This document shows, piece by piece, positions 23,601-33,500 of a stretch of 64,000 bases of DNA. Location: contig NC_087062.1 in the NCBI RefSeq assembly GCF_963678635.1, forward strand, positions 59,410,129 through 59,474,128. The letters are read 5' to 3'. This stretch comes from Symsagittifera roscoffensis. Lineage: Eukaryota; Xenacoelomorpha; Acoela; Convolutidae. Made by a program: the position numbers and the translations under genes. Positions within the stretch are counted from its first letter, which is position 1. Each line of letters begins with the position of its first letter. A model generated the notes under the pieces. The model saw only the letters and a program-made list of their open reading frames with translations, had not been told where the DNA came from and searched no databases.

Positions 23601-26600
23601 CGCAGCCGAGGCGTTGAACAGGATTGCAGGTCGATCGTCAACCAGCTGGTGACCTCGATGCCGAAAGAAGTATTGTTGAGAACTTCGTTCACTGAATATG
23701 GAACATCGAATCAAAACCAAGCTACTGAGGAAGTCAGGATCAGGTCGAAATCTAGCTTCACGAGGAGAGTGCACTTCACGGATGCAAAAGAGGAATACGA
23801 GCCAAGCCCAGATTGTTCGTCCATGGACGAGACAATGTCCGGGGAGTCTGACACCTTCGAGCCAGTCAAGGACGTCTCCTCTGATGAGTCAGACACCTTT
23901 GAGCCCGTGCAGGACGACTTGTCCGGGGAGAGGTTGACTAGACCACCTAGGGGCAGAATTTTGTCCGGGGAGTCGGGTTCAAAGCGACCGATGGACAGAG
24001 TTTTGTCCGGGGAGTCAAGAAACATCTCAGACAACTTGGAATATGATGTTGAGGAATCAGTCGTTTCAAGTGGTGACTCGAGACCCCAGTCCTGGGACAA
24101 CACGTCTGAAACAACTTCCAATTCCGATGTGTCAGAGGTCGCAATCCACTCCTTATTGGTAGACTGGAAGCAGCGTGGGCTGGACCGAGAAACACATCAG
24201 GATCCAGACAGGGACAGATACACCTCAGATGAAGAGGGCACTGTGGTAGATAATGCCGCAGACGAGCTCGAGCTGATAGCAGTTTCAAAACGCCCAACCA
24301 GATTGCTGCCACATGGTACGGTCGTCCGTACCAATCTGGAACCATCTGTGCAAGAAGCGACGCCTTTGAAAAAGATATGGTGTGTCAAGTTGATGGACGA
24401 TGCTCATGCTCCGGAGATAATGAGTGGGCAAATGAACGTGGTGAAGACGTATTTGAAAGCCAGGTACAGGCTGTCGGATCTCCTGAGGGCTCAACGAAAT
24501 GATAGAATGACGAGCAGTCTGAAAAGATGGATCGAGAATGGAGCACCTGACAAGGGAGACTTGGAAGAAGACAGCTACAAAATCCTGAAGCAATTTTACC
24601 TGAAGAGGAAAGACTTGTTGTACCTGAATAAGGACGGAATCGTAGCCTGTAAGCGCAAGGAGGAGGACAAGGTCCTTTATAAATACAATTCAATAGTGTT
24701 ACCACAGTTGTACCAGACTGAATTGCTCTTTCGCTCACATGATCAGATGGGACATCAAGGCGTGGACAAAGTGTATAACAGGATACAAAAACGATTCGAA
24801 TGGCCGGGATTGAAGAAGGCTTGTGAGAAATGGATAGCCGCATGCCTGTCTTGTCAACAGGCAAAGGATCCCAGGAAACTAAGGTTCCCCCTACAGTCAA
24901 TAGAATCGTCAGGTTTCAACGAAGTGGTGCAAATTGATCATCAGAAAATCTGCATGACAGCAACGGGCTATAATCAGGTGCTGGTAATGATCGACCATTT
25001 TACAAAGTATGCGGAGGCAGCACCCTGCATGACAGCATCGGCAGAAGAAACATGCGATCATTTGATAAACGTGTGGATAGCAAGGCATGGCTGCCCCATC
25101 ACGTTCCAATCGGACAATGGCAAAGCATTCGTAGGTGATCTCACCAAAGAGTTAATGAAAAGGTCGCAGGTAGCGCAGGCCCACTCGACCACTTATCACC
25201 CGCAAACGAATGGCCTAGTCGAGAGGCAGAATCTCACACTGGTATCCATGTTGAGAGTCTACTGCTCACGCTATATGGATGACTGGGACAAGCACTTGCC
25301 GCAAGTGATGGGTGCTTACAACAGCACGGAGCATTCCACCACGGGAATAAGCCCACATATGATGCTGACGGGTCACGAAAAAGCACTCCCATTAACGTTC
25401 TTCTACCCTGAATATGAAGGGAAGAGGACAGCACCGCAAACGTACGTGCGGGACGTTATTAGAAGACAGCAGGACCTTAATGACTTATGCAGGAGCAATA
25501 CGCAACAGGCGCAAATTAGACAAAAAAGGAGGTTTGATAAAAGAATAGCCGATGCAAAAGCCTACTCAGTTGGCGATTACGTCTGGGTGTTCCAGGAAGT
25601 GGTTCCACCAAAAGGAACCAAGAAACTATTAAAGAAATGGCGTGGTCCATTTCAGATAACAGAGGTGCATCAAGGAGGTCGTTTTTATCGGCTGAGCACC
25701 GGAAGAGCGGCTCATTACGAGAATATCAAACCACACAACGCCTCGTCCGAGGATTGGTGCATCCCAGCGGACATGCAAGAGGGAGACTATTTAATAGTGG
25801 ATCCTGCTTGTGAAGTGAATGAAAGGGGTACTCGCGACAAGAACGACGGGAATGAGATGGTGGACAATTGTGATCTACCACTGGATCTCGAGTTGACTGA
25901 GCGAGTAGAGGTGGACGATGAAACTCTACCCTATGCCGAAGAAGACTGGGATTGCCCGGAACAAACCGAAATTGACAAAGGAATACAGCCTGACTTTCCG
26001 CTCACTATGGAGACACGCCAAAGTAAGAGGGGAAAAAACCAGAAGAAATACAATCCGTATGGCGAGGACTTCGTTGTAGACCGGATAGTAGTGAGTGATG
26101 TCATAGACTCGCTGGTGGGGCTGGACGAAGTAGCGATGCTAGAAGAAATTGACCTTGTGAACGATATGGATCAAGATTGGATCGACGATCGATCAGAACC
26201 GGAAGTGGAGTTCGAACCAGAAGCGGAACAGACTCATGAGCAAGAACTAACAAACTTGCGCGTGCTCGAATGGCTCCACGATCTGCCGACAGATCCAAAC
26301 GAGACGATCCTGACGATTCAGGACGTCGACAGAGACGGCGTCAAATACATCAGTCATGACAATACCGAGTCCAACTGGGTCGCCCCAGATGGTCCTCTAC
26401 GTGTTCCACAATCCAACCTCGGTTTCCTAGACTTTGGGCGATCGACGGGGACGTCGATGGATATTTTTGTCCGGGGAGTGGGGGTAGGACTCACCCACAC
26501 CGAAAATCTCATAATAAAAAAATTGAAATCGGCAAGGGAAACCGGAGAACTAGAGACAGAGGGCGAGAATGCTAAGAAACCACCTTTTGGACGAATCTTT

Positions 26601-27086
26601 GAATCGTATTTTGATCTCCCGAACCACTATTCGAACAATATCGTTATAACGGACAGCGATTTCATACTCACGGAACGCACGTGCGCCATAGCGATAACTG
26701 CGGACGTAAGCTTCAAAACAGCACTAGCGGCCGACTTTAAAAGAGAGTACAAGAATATCGAGTTTTTGTGGAAACAGAGGCCGGGTGTAGGAGGAATGAT
26801 AGCGTTGCCCCCTGTTGCATCACAGATACCAGGGAAATATTTGTGTTTTTTGGTTACGAAAGCTACTGATAGGCAACACGTGAATCCGGAGAGCTTGGTA
26901 TTGGCCTTGACTCGACTTAGGGATTTCCTGGTTGAGAGAGGTGTGACCTCTCTCTCGTTGCCAGTATACGATCCTAATAGGGGAAAGCTACATCCGAGAG
27001 AGTTGTACGCTCTTGTGCATGTGATATTTTCAGAGACTGACATAGAGGTTTACTTACATAAAAAATACTATCTGAGCATATGCTAA
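17604..27086 (+). CDS. Element 1 Gag-Pol polyprotein with C-terminal macro-like domain
   Basis: Single 3160-residue frame from the first ATG (MQRRDSLG; the open frame upstream has no ATG). In order: basic N-terminus; coiled coil ~290-410; capsid-like gag domain ~543-706; two CCHC knuckles at 741-754 and 793-806; protease DTGA with D1103; reverse transcriptase with YVDD at 1588-1591; RNase H with D1736; a ~360-residue acidic spacer with 14-residue SGES repeats; integrase zinc finger (HDQMGH...CLSC); integrase catalytic D2445, D2504, E2540 with the expected 35-residue D-E gap; a WRGPF motif (GPY/F) ~2680; an acidic linker; and a macro-like domain ~3010-3160 ending at the stop. It would make virus-like particles, copy RNA to DNA and integrate it. 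Gag and Pol are in one frame without a frameshift, so processing must set their ratio. The macro-like tail is unusual for Ty3/gypsy. Confidence 0.95.
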   Translation: MQRRDSLGSTTKIPRLSKGSTRKFRTRRSQTSFSSASDAFAEDESTKGQTDLSVIEMKLRSEKNLDGNQRWSAEAEPASETLVDPFDEGERTLIRPDFEPDEVLEREEAERTEETSERPEVEPREEVLYRGMSKSETKSYKWRKEPSHLTSAHSSLAKQSNNAMMSSMSPGEEQTFSKAKKSWKSLYDERMASLPTVGLTSSDDYPEITHPDVNFTPCPRNDMSREASSASPTRPMSDGITMGASSTFDRLMTSMHKQKGGASSSTRLQPQLTSSSLGLTPPLGAAGDISDMFAGVMNGLDELRRDMTKRIDQVDQRAHHGRENLKDELTHVKSQARFDQAQLIRDTDQCLAESLAQANKESEEREARMTREIERLLNDHDNTYAQTMTGLERRLDAKSDLMMRKLDAILNGNSWQEHSNSRERSRHANVGDGTGNSARAQQGSRTNYEHRNKERPRAAPQRPGWTNPVPPEADATPETRLPTVPQVSSVPDLTTVSQDTTMYASMFEPLNRSLETFITKLSKSTERGERSRRTLKKPKSYKDESDGCIDTWIEVMKLHFEEENLSKKQECSALTSNLEGTALNCVMAKRANERDSARKIFDILLNRFGSGVQGHQAMVKFEKRRQRDEESIDNFLDDLELLRRRSNPDERISERNLAIASKFMDGVRSEELKTMLATHFTLSLDQVPTPDDLRMKSREYLLIKPRAQNRYSNYGNYSGTNTGANSSWYKPRDDMDKRRSCANCGSMDHHVSACSAYKQNMKAIGHFLEDADATDEDHEEYVRGLIMKYGPRCFFCNLEGHFKSDCTQFWDAVADAKHPRHEEALSGVKASRARLMNEAESRRKETTPSTFATKKVKTWPDEVVASNLEAESSSPLKVDYGLAARTALQNVKQDLATKEVEQWVRSELESTDLRESLNVLSKTTRAEEEKEPKKQGLKLNVISGKTFGMTKAGTKIMSIISVAGHQVVKNLSEPSEITLVHLDIYADYLKEKDPKLDSRAVRALLTTGGPRLMKVDGHYIDVHGPYPILMNVDGINIYTKAHITDANDQVGRIYIGQEELKVRRIGHNAMLEQDAVHIGCEADLAAHVLDVQGRQLSVKGLLDTGAVVSVMPVNTWTDMGFDRSDLIPTKIRLAAANQGAIYVAGRTLIISLQLGGRHLWMSFLVVENLDESDQFILGRDFVRNFDVTIDLNDGLIRIKDPERKYEKRPLNKILINQAKVPIFLDRKVRLKPNQAVIATFRMRNLNELSNDRQVCLVPNPNSKSSAILGRSFSLTQSGLCVSVLLNTEATTVTIQRGKKLGYALPLNTDFLSVENLKKFDVTKCPLHANQECIMKRVIELKSSRKLFSMKSETDDGLSSCSNFPERPTEAELAANRPVLPEMEHLKGKISDKELDSLRAVLDRNADVFSKHKADIGCCNFVEHEIEIEEGSVPHREGARRMTPNKSEARRKEIEMLMEYDMIEPSKSPWACGVVMAKKKGGQLRFCCDFRYLNAVTIKDAYPIPRIDESLSKLGDAKFFTTLDLGSAFWQVPLRKQDREKTGFSCELGLFQWKRMPFGLCNATATFQRLMAQALTSVTKKYGNLIMCYVDDVVIATPTLEDHIVRLEEVFSCMKQAGLKCKPSKCEILRDSIKYLGRLVDKHGVRPDPEAVEAVLTWKAPKTDTQLMSFLGFANYYREFIKGYADKIYPMQRLMRNKGKKFTWTDEAQVSFENIKRELCEAPVLGMPTEKGMFVLDTDASVVAISGILHQEQEWNGRTVLRPIAYGSKVLSDTEMKYGAPKAEMFAVITFVEKYRAYLGSAPFKLRVDNRALAWLKTYSMDQSYIGRWIVRLDGYHMVIEHRTRDKHQNADSLSKKTEFYERLEEKQANQSEIKEGFSFLDKETYDKLPLTRWLDKSGNPIPGHPDLPVETAAEIKLLARGEPVPLDLLVRSNLVQQELTRLGINSIALLNKTVNVAPDVMGKLRDLLDREVNRYDREWMETMQRLTVTERTEKRPVSIRSRGVEQDCRSIVNQLVTSMPKEVLLRTSFTEYGTSNQNQATEEVRIRSKSSFTRRVHFTDAKEEYEPSPDCSSMDETMSGESDTFEPVKDVSSDESDTFEPVQDDLSGERLTRPPRGRILSGESGSKRPMDRVLSGESRNISDNLEYDVEESVVSSGDSRPQSWDNTSETTSNSDVSEVAIHSLLVDWKQRGLDRETHQDPDRDRYTSDEEGTVVDNAADELELIAVSKRPTRLLPHGTVVRTNLEPSVQEATPLKKIWCVKLMDDAHAPEIMSGQMNVVKTYLKARYRLSDLLRAQRNDRMTSSLKRWIENGAPDKGDLEEDSYKILKQFYLKRKDLLYLNKDGIVACKRKEEDKVLYKYNSIVLPQLYQTELLFRSHDQMGHQGVDKVYNRIQKRFEWPGLKKACEKWIAACLSCQQAKDPRKLRFPLQSIESSGFNEVVQIDHQKICMTATGYNQVLVMIDHFTKYAEAAPCMTASAEETCDHLINVWIARHGCPITFQSDNGKAFVGDLTKELMKRSQVAQAHSTTYHPQTNGLVERQNLTLVSMLRVYCSRYMDDWDKHLPQVMGAYNSTEHSTTGISPHMMLTGHEKALPLTFFYPEYEGKRTAPQTYVRDVIRRQQDLNDLCRSNTQQAQIRQKRRFDKRIADAKAYSVGDYVWVFQEVVPPKGTKKLLKKWRGPFQITEVHQGGRFYRLSTGRAAHYENIKPHNASSEDWCIPADMQEGDYLIVDPACEVNERGTRDKNDGNEMVDNCDLPLDLELTERVEVDDETLPYAEEDWDCPEQTEIDKGIQPDFPLTMETRQSKRGKNQKKYNPYGEDFVVDRIVVSDVIDSLVGLDEVAMLEEIDLVNDMDQDWIDDRSEPEVEFEPEAEQTHEQELTNLRVLEWLHDLPTDPNETILTIQDVDRDGVKYISHDNTESNWVAPDGPLRVPQSNLGFLDFGRSTGTSMDIFVRGVGVGLTHTENLIIKKLKSARETGELETEGENAKKPPFGRIFESYFDLPNHYSNNIVITDSDFILTERTCAIAITADVSFKTALAADFKREYKNIEFLWKQRPGVGGMIALPPVASQIPGKYLCFLVTKATDRQHVNPESLVLALTRLRDFLVERGVTSLSLPVYDPNRGKLHPRELYALVHVIFSETDIEVYLHKKYYLSIC
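23831..24050 (+). repeat. 14-codon tandem repeat in the Pol spacer
   Basis: Five units of 42 bp, four of them carrying gtccggggag (23837, 23921, 23963, 24005) and encoding SGES/SGER. The unit at 23879 has the variant SSDES. They lie between RNase H and integrase, in a region poorly conserved in element 2, which has two copies of the decamer (52632, 52683). Confidence 0.85.
26441..26507 (+). promoter_or_regulatory. Near-invariant 67-nt block inside Gag-Pol, with PPT-like core
   Basis: Matches 55009-55075 of element 2 at 64 of 67 positions, whereas neighbouring codons differ at many synonymous sites. The core ggggagtgggggtagga is purine-rich and follows a T run (atttttgtcc), as polypurine tracts do. 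The encoded peptide is FVRGVGVGLTHTEN. A cis-acting role such as a central PPT is inferred. Confidence 0.6.
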
Positions 27087-27528
27087 GAATTGCGCTCGGC
27101 GATAAGTGGTTTTTATTAAGTTGCTCGATAAGAATTAGAGTCAAGTTTTAGGTTAGGCTTTAGGTACAGTATTAGGAATTAGGTTTTTATATGATAGTAT
27201 AGGTGTGTGATGTTTATGTGTTTATGTTATGTTATTGTTATGATATGTTTTATGTTTGTGTCATCAAGGTGACAGCGCTTATTCGTGCTACTCTGACAAA
27301 GATAAAGGTGGACGATCCACCTTGGTGCTAAATTTTAAATCAGAATTGTGAAGAGAATTTCAATGGAGAGTTTTAAAGAATTGATTGATGTTGCATCCAA
27401 AAATGATGGTTCTAAGTCGCGACCTGTTTTTTAGATCTTGATTGATCGAAAATTGTTTACTGAACACTGAATCAGAGGAGACAGAAAGAAATTACACGAC
27501 ACGACAAGAAGAATCAACACAAAAAGAA
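27087..27528 (+). other. Spacer between the two element 1 ORFs, with small upstream ORF
   Basis: About 440 bp, AT-rich, with tandem-like tatgtt/ttatgtt stretches. A 23-codon ORF at 27363-27434 (MESFKELIDVASKND) precedes the second ORF's ATG. Element 2 also has a small ORF (55908-56102) in the same place. How ORF2 is translated (spliced RNA, reinitiation or an IRES) is not evident. Confidence 0.5.
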
Positions 27529-30500
27529 ATGGGTGACACGAAAGAACTCATGGAATTCCTCTCAGCGAGTCTAGGAGCGACTCTAGACGAGATCTATCAG
27601 CGGCTGATCGATTGTGATTTTACACGAGAAGACCCGGGGTTGGCGATGTTTGTGGTCGCACTCCTCAATGCACTGGGAAGAGAGGGTCGAGGGAATCGCC
27701 CTACAGAAGTCGTGTTGATGTTGGCCTTCGGTGAGTCCGGGACCGCCGAGAGAGGCCGAAACCGATTGATGAGATGGAGGCGCGGAGAAATGTCTGGCCA
27801 CGACCTGGCTCGTGAGCCAGGACTAGGTGAGCAAAGGGACCACCGGCTAGGTGAGATGCCCTTGCCCGTCCAACCTGCGCAGCCACTCATTGGAGCGAAG
27901 AGACAACGTGATGGGCCAGGCCCGTCACACTCTGTCGACTCTCCAACAGCTGCTCCTCCCCTAAAGAGAGTGAGAGTGAGCGAGATAGAGATCCAGACGT
28001 CGGAGACGATTGAGACACTGGAGAAGAAGGAGAGAGATCAGAGTGAGCTGTGTGCCAAACTTCAGGAGTACAGGGCCATAGCTCGGGAGAGAGACGAATG
28101 GAAAAAGAAATTTGAAGATCTGCAGGTGGCCTACATGGAGGATGAGATAAAGCACCTGAAGGAGCTGTATATGGCGAAGGTGAGCCAAGTATCACCGGAA
28201 ATCCTGGCGAGCATGAGGTCCTCGGAGGGATCTAACGACACACGCCCCAGGACAACAGCGCAGGAGCTGTGCGCATCGAGAGGACCTGAGGTTCTGGATT
28301 TGCGTGCATCAAGGGGGCCCGAGGCTCCTCAGCAGACACGACCGTCTGCTTCGAGTCAGAGGTTTACGATACCAGACCCTTCTGACACCTATCTAGCTCC
28401 TCAATTTCAGGAATCATTTAACCAAGTGGCCAGAGCCGCGATGGATGAGATCAACAGAGGCACTGAGCGGACACTGGCTAGGATCGTTCCTTCCCAGCGT
28501 CGTGATCATTCATCAAATAGCTCGGAGCGAGCAACCCGCACGATAGCGTGTTCTGCGCCTGGTGGAGTCTTTGAGAAGTCTCGCGTGGTAGACATCAGGA
28601 AGAATCTGATGGCACGTCATCAGTTCACGCAAGTGCCAGCCGAGCATCCTCGAGCCTGCCTGAATGACATGAGCTGGAACCCCGCCACGAACGACCAAGT
28701 AATTCCCCCAGGGAGTCGCCATTTGATCATTGGAGACAGTTTGGTGAGAGATCTGAATGAGATCTTCGTCTATGGTCAGACTACCATTCTGTCCTTTGGA
28801 GGAGCCTCAGTGGCTCAGGTCATCAAAATGATGGAGTTCCAGAGCGAGGATCATTTGGATACATTAATAATAATGCTGGGGACCAATGACGTCTCGAGAG
28901 CCCCCGTGACTCCGGAGAACAAGTGGGAACCTCTATTGGTGTGTCTCTTGAACGAATTGAAAGAAAAGTACAGACCCAAACTCGTGATCCTGTGCACAAT
29001 ACCACCAAATCCTTTGGTGGGCACCATAGCTGCAGATTTCATGAATGGCAACGTGACGCGGTGGAATGAAATGACCCGCAGTCTGGTGAGAAACAACCCT
29101 GGCGAGTTGCGACTCCTGGATCTCGAAAATATGCTGCGCATGACTGACCACATCGCGCTCACTAAAGATGGAGTGCACTTCAATACCCAACGAGGGAGGC
29201 ATTGGATTAATGATGTGTTTCAGACGCAATTGAGGGAAGCGGAGCAAGAGTCGAGGGCGACCGGTTCTTTGGCTCGGACCAATTCGACCGGAGGGAGTAG
29301 AATAAGGGCAACCGTGCCCGAATCTCTCGCCAACCGTCTAGGGCCCTTGGCAACGGAGACGGTTGGAGCCGCAACCGTCGCTCCGAGCTCGAACGTGAGA
29401 GACAGGCTAGGGACTGCTCCTCCTCCCAGGCCGCAATCGATTGGAAGCCGACTCGGCAGATCGGTGGAACAGAACAACAGGAATAACTCCCAGACCGCGT
29501 CTAGGAGGAACGATTCGCCTGCCACGACAAATCCTGCTTCGACAGCAGGACCGTCTACAAGTACCGTGCCAGCGGAGGGGATCGAATCAGGCAGCAGGCT
29601 GCTTTGGAATAGATCAGATCCTAGTCATTGGGGTCAGTATAAGACGGACATGTCGGCGAAGTTGAATATGAATACCTTGACGTGTCGGGAGGATGCGATG
29701 AGAATGACTGGCGGTGAAAGTCCCACAGTGTCGCGACTTTATCGGATACCGGGTGTGGATTGGCTGCTAGCAGAGCAGGAGAAATTCAGCTCCTCGACCT
29801 CACTCCGACATGTAGACCTGGATGGATTACCTCAAGACAATACCTTTGGACCTTTAAACACCCGGTCGCTCACCGACGTTCGAGATAGGACCCGGGAAAG
29901 GACACCACCTGTGCGCAAGGGCAAGTTCCAGACGGAGAACAAGCCCAATAACAAACATCACAAGATGTACAGACAATTCGCTAAACCACCCGGTCAGACG
30001 CCGGGTGAGTATTCGAGGGATTACCCCCGAACTACAACAGTGGTTGGAGACGATAAGAGATACGGGAACCTGAAGGCCCCAATAGGCGATGGCCTTTTTG
30101 CAGCTTATGACCCCTTGGACATGAAGGCTGCCAAATATCTGGTTGTGGCCGGCTCCGATTATCTCTACACGCCCCGTTCTCTATTCTGGCCCGATGTGAT
30201 TTTCTTAACGGCGCCTAAACTGGACTGGGGACAGGCGATAGGCATGATGATAAGTGTACGGAGAGTGGTCAGCATGGAGCCGCAGGTAATAGTGGTTGCA
30301 GGCTCAAATGATCATCTACAAAGCAGGGGCTTATTGTCACGTCTGACGGATGGATCGATCCCGAGTAACGAAGTTATAGGGGAGGCGATAATGACACTGC
30401 TCTCGGCGATGGCCGAGGTAGAGGCAGCAGCAAGACAACGTTTCACCATGAATGTGGTGAAGTTGATCTTCGTATTGTCACCAGGCTACGCTGCGTTGCC

Positions 30501-33500
30501 TGAACCCCTTCAATTTGTGTACACAATGGTCACGACGATAGCAGAGGGAATATTTAACGTGATAATTCCTGCCCCAAACAGAGTGGTGGACCCGGACAAT
30601 TACTATCCGTCCCGATCTGAGCTTCCTGTCGTTTGGGCTGACATTTCCAATGCCATACAGGGACTCAAAGATTGTAGCACAACTCGGTTGGTGTTAGATG
30701 AGGTTCTCGGGTTGGAGCTGTCCAACTTCGCCAGATTGCTGAAGTTAAGACCAGGGGTAGATGACGATCATCTGTTAGTACAACAGGTGGCTGACGATCT
30801 CTGGTTCAGACAGATGGATCATGCAGAGAATGAGCAGGGAAGGATGATCAGAAAGAATATGACGTCAGCAGAGGAGGACCTCATGGCAATAGCTTTGCGT
30901 ACGAAGCCACACAACAACATATGGTTGTATCTGTCACCGAGGCTGTGCACCTTGGGTGAGGACGCGTTTGAGCATGCGCCGGCAATAATTAAAGAGATAC
31001 ACGCGTATCTGAAGAATCTACTTAATGCCCGGGAGTTGGCTGGAGGCAAGATGTTGAAACTGATGCAAGACGTAAGCACGATGTCGTTGGACAAGTTCCA
31101 AGCTGACGTGCTGGCCACGAAGGCACAGTATGAACGATCAGATGCTATCTTGGGTGGAATGGGAGTGGGATGGACGCCATCTTTCCTATCGACGTGCTAT
31201 CCGAAGGCATCTAGGAACCTGATCGCGAGCTTCGTCAAAGACATCAGGAAGTTGTCGATTGGCCTGGTGCTAGCCTTATACGTGACATTTGGTCATGAAA
31301 ACTTTGTGAAAGGACCGGCAAACCTCTTTACCCAAGCGTTGGCAGATTTGAGATTGGACGGACTCCTGACTCTGATTGCCATATCCTATGGTCGACTGGG
31401 AGATTTGCTTGTGCTATTACGTTACCCTGAACAACTACAGGGACCCAGTCGTGAGTTCAATTCACAGTTGGAAACCGCCTCGCTCAAGAAGATGAAAGAC
31501 TGGAGGACTCTCCTGCTTCAATACCTCTTGCAACAGAACAGAAGCGTCACAGGAGAGGACAAGGTGGCGACGAACGCAGGCGAATGTAAGCAGTATTGTG
31601 GCATGCCCTTACTAACAGACTTAGCTGTCATGATGCGGATTGATCCGTTGGCTCTGGTCCACGGACTGAGGGAATTCGTCACAGTGGTGTATGGACCGGT
31701 GACGTCTTTTGCGTTCCCGGATGTGCAAGTTAAAGCGTACAGGAATTCAGTGTTGTACGTCAACCTGGTCTCAGTAGTGGATTGTTCCGTGCTGAATTGG
31801 GTAGAACAGAGTGAACTGAGGAAGCTGGCTAGCGACGATAGGCTGTTTGGAAGAATAGCAGAGCCAGGCTGGGTGTTGATGGACTTCAACAACCACTTCA
31901 AATGCAGAATGGGCCGTGAGGATCTGTCCCACATCCAGTTTAACCCAAAACTCTGGAATTTGAGACCAGTGGTGAAGGATACAGGAGAGGCTGTGGGAGT
32001 ACCTCAATTGCCGGGGGCCTATGCCCATGCGAAAGAGAATCAACAAACATGGCTTCCTGGGTCCAGGCCGCTGCCGGACCAATGCCATCGATATCCACCG
32101 ATAAGGAGGATGTTGTTGGGAGTCACATCTCCCATCACTGCCCCTCGTATTGGAGCAGCTCGTGACGCAGAGAAGAGAATGCTGAAGTGGAGTGGAGGGA
32201 TGGAGCCGCGCTTCATCAGCTGGAACGTTGCTGCCGCGCATACGTTCGACTTCTCATTCCCCGATGCCTGGAGCAGGAAAAAGATCAAAGCACTACCCTC
32301 CAGGAGACCAGAGGTCTCGGCTGAAACGTGGAACGAAGTATATTCTTCCGCGGATGACTTATCGAGACTGAAGTGGTCAGGAGAAGCGAAAGTGGTGATG
32401 CTGGAGGTGGCAAGGGAGAGCAGAGGAGGCTCATATATAACGATAGAGGACCTGGCCCCACATGGCGAGGAGTTGGTAGAGTTCCTGGTCGATGATGAAT
32501 TGTTTTATCATGCAGGAGACATGGCCGTACCGGCTCGGCCGGATTCGGGCACAGACGCGCGACAAGGACCCTCGGGACCTAGGCCGAATCCTGATGCGGA
32601 CGACGATGAATTGATGGATCAGGACGATAACGATGACGGGACCGGAAGTAAGACGGAGAAACCGGGAGAGACCGATCTAGGAGCGTTGGAAAGGGACTTG
32701 CTAGAATACCGGTTCAGTGAAGACGACGATGGGGAAGTCGATGGGAGTTTATTGCTAATGGCACCATCGTCCTTCATGTCTCCTACAAAGGAGGCGTCGG
32801 CCGATCTATCTCCGATAGACCCAATAAGCCAGGCTAGAGAGTGCCGAAGCAGGGACCCGCAGAAACTGCTTTATGAATCACCAAGGAGGAGGAAAATCGA
32901 AGAGTCAATGAAGATATCGTTCCTCAGCACATTACCAGAAGAAGAATGGGAAAGATATCAAATGGAGTTGGAAGGCAAGACAGGGGCAATCTGGAGCCGA
33001 GTAAACTTCATGGAGAAATCTTGGGACGTGATAAGGCGATATGGGACGCAGTCCATAATGAAGGTGGGATTGAACCAACCCATCATGCGTGAGGTCCTGG
33101 AAAAAATAGTGAGCTCCATGGAGTCGGATGTTCTGACCGAGTCAGTAACAGAAGACAGTGCCGATGATCAGCATGTTGCAAAGAAATTACCTGTCAGACG
33201 AGCCAGGAAAGGGCTGAAGCGACTAAAAGGGAAGACAGGAAGTCGAGCCATGAATCCGAGAGTGGTGAAGTCAAGAGCCAACGCAGTGGTGACCTCTTTA
33301 ACGAGCGCAGGTCGTTCAGGCGAGAGCGGGCAGGGAGATAGTACAACACTGACAGGGGGAGAAAAAGAGAATCTGATACCCCCTATGCTCTTGGCAGGTC
33401 TGACCGTAACCGCCACAAGGTCGAAGAAGACGGCGCGAACCCTGGCAGACACTAAGTTAGAAATGGAAGTAATCAGTCAATGTGGATCTGGAGGACTTGA

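Noticed and set aside
26469-26492. Splice donor within the conserved 67-nt block
   Set aside because: gggtagga is a poor donor match and no conserved acceptor before ORF2 was found.
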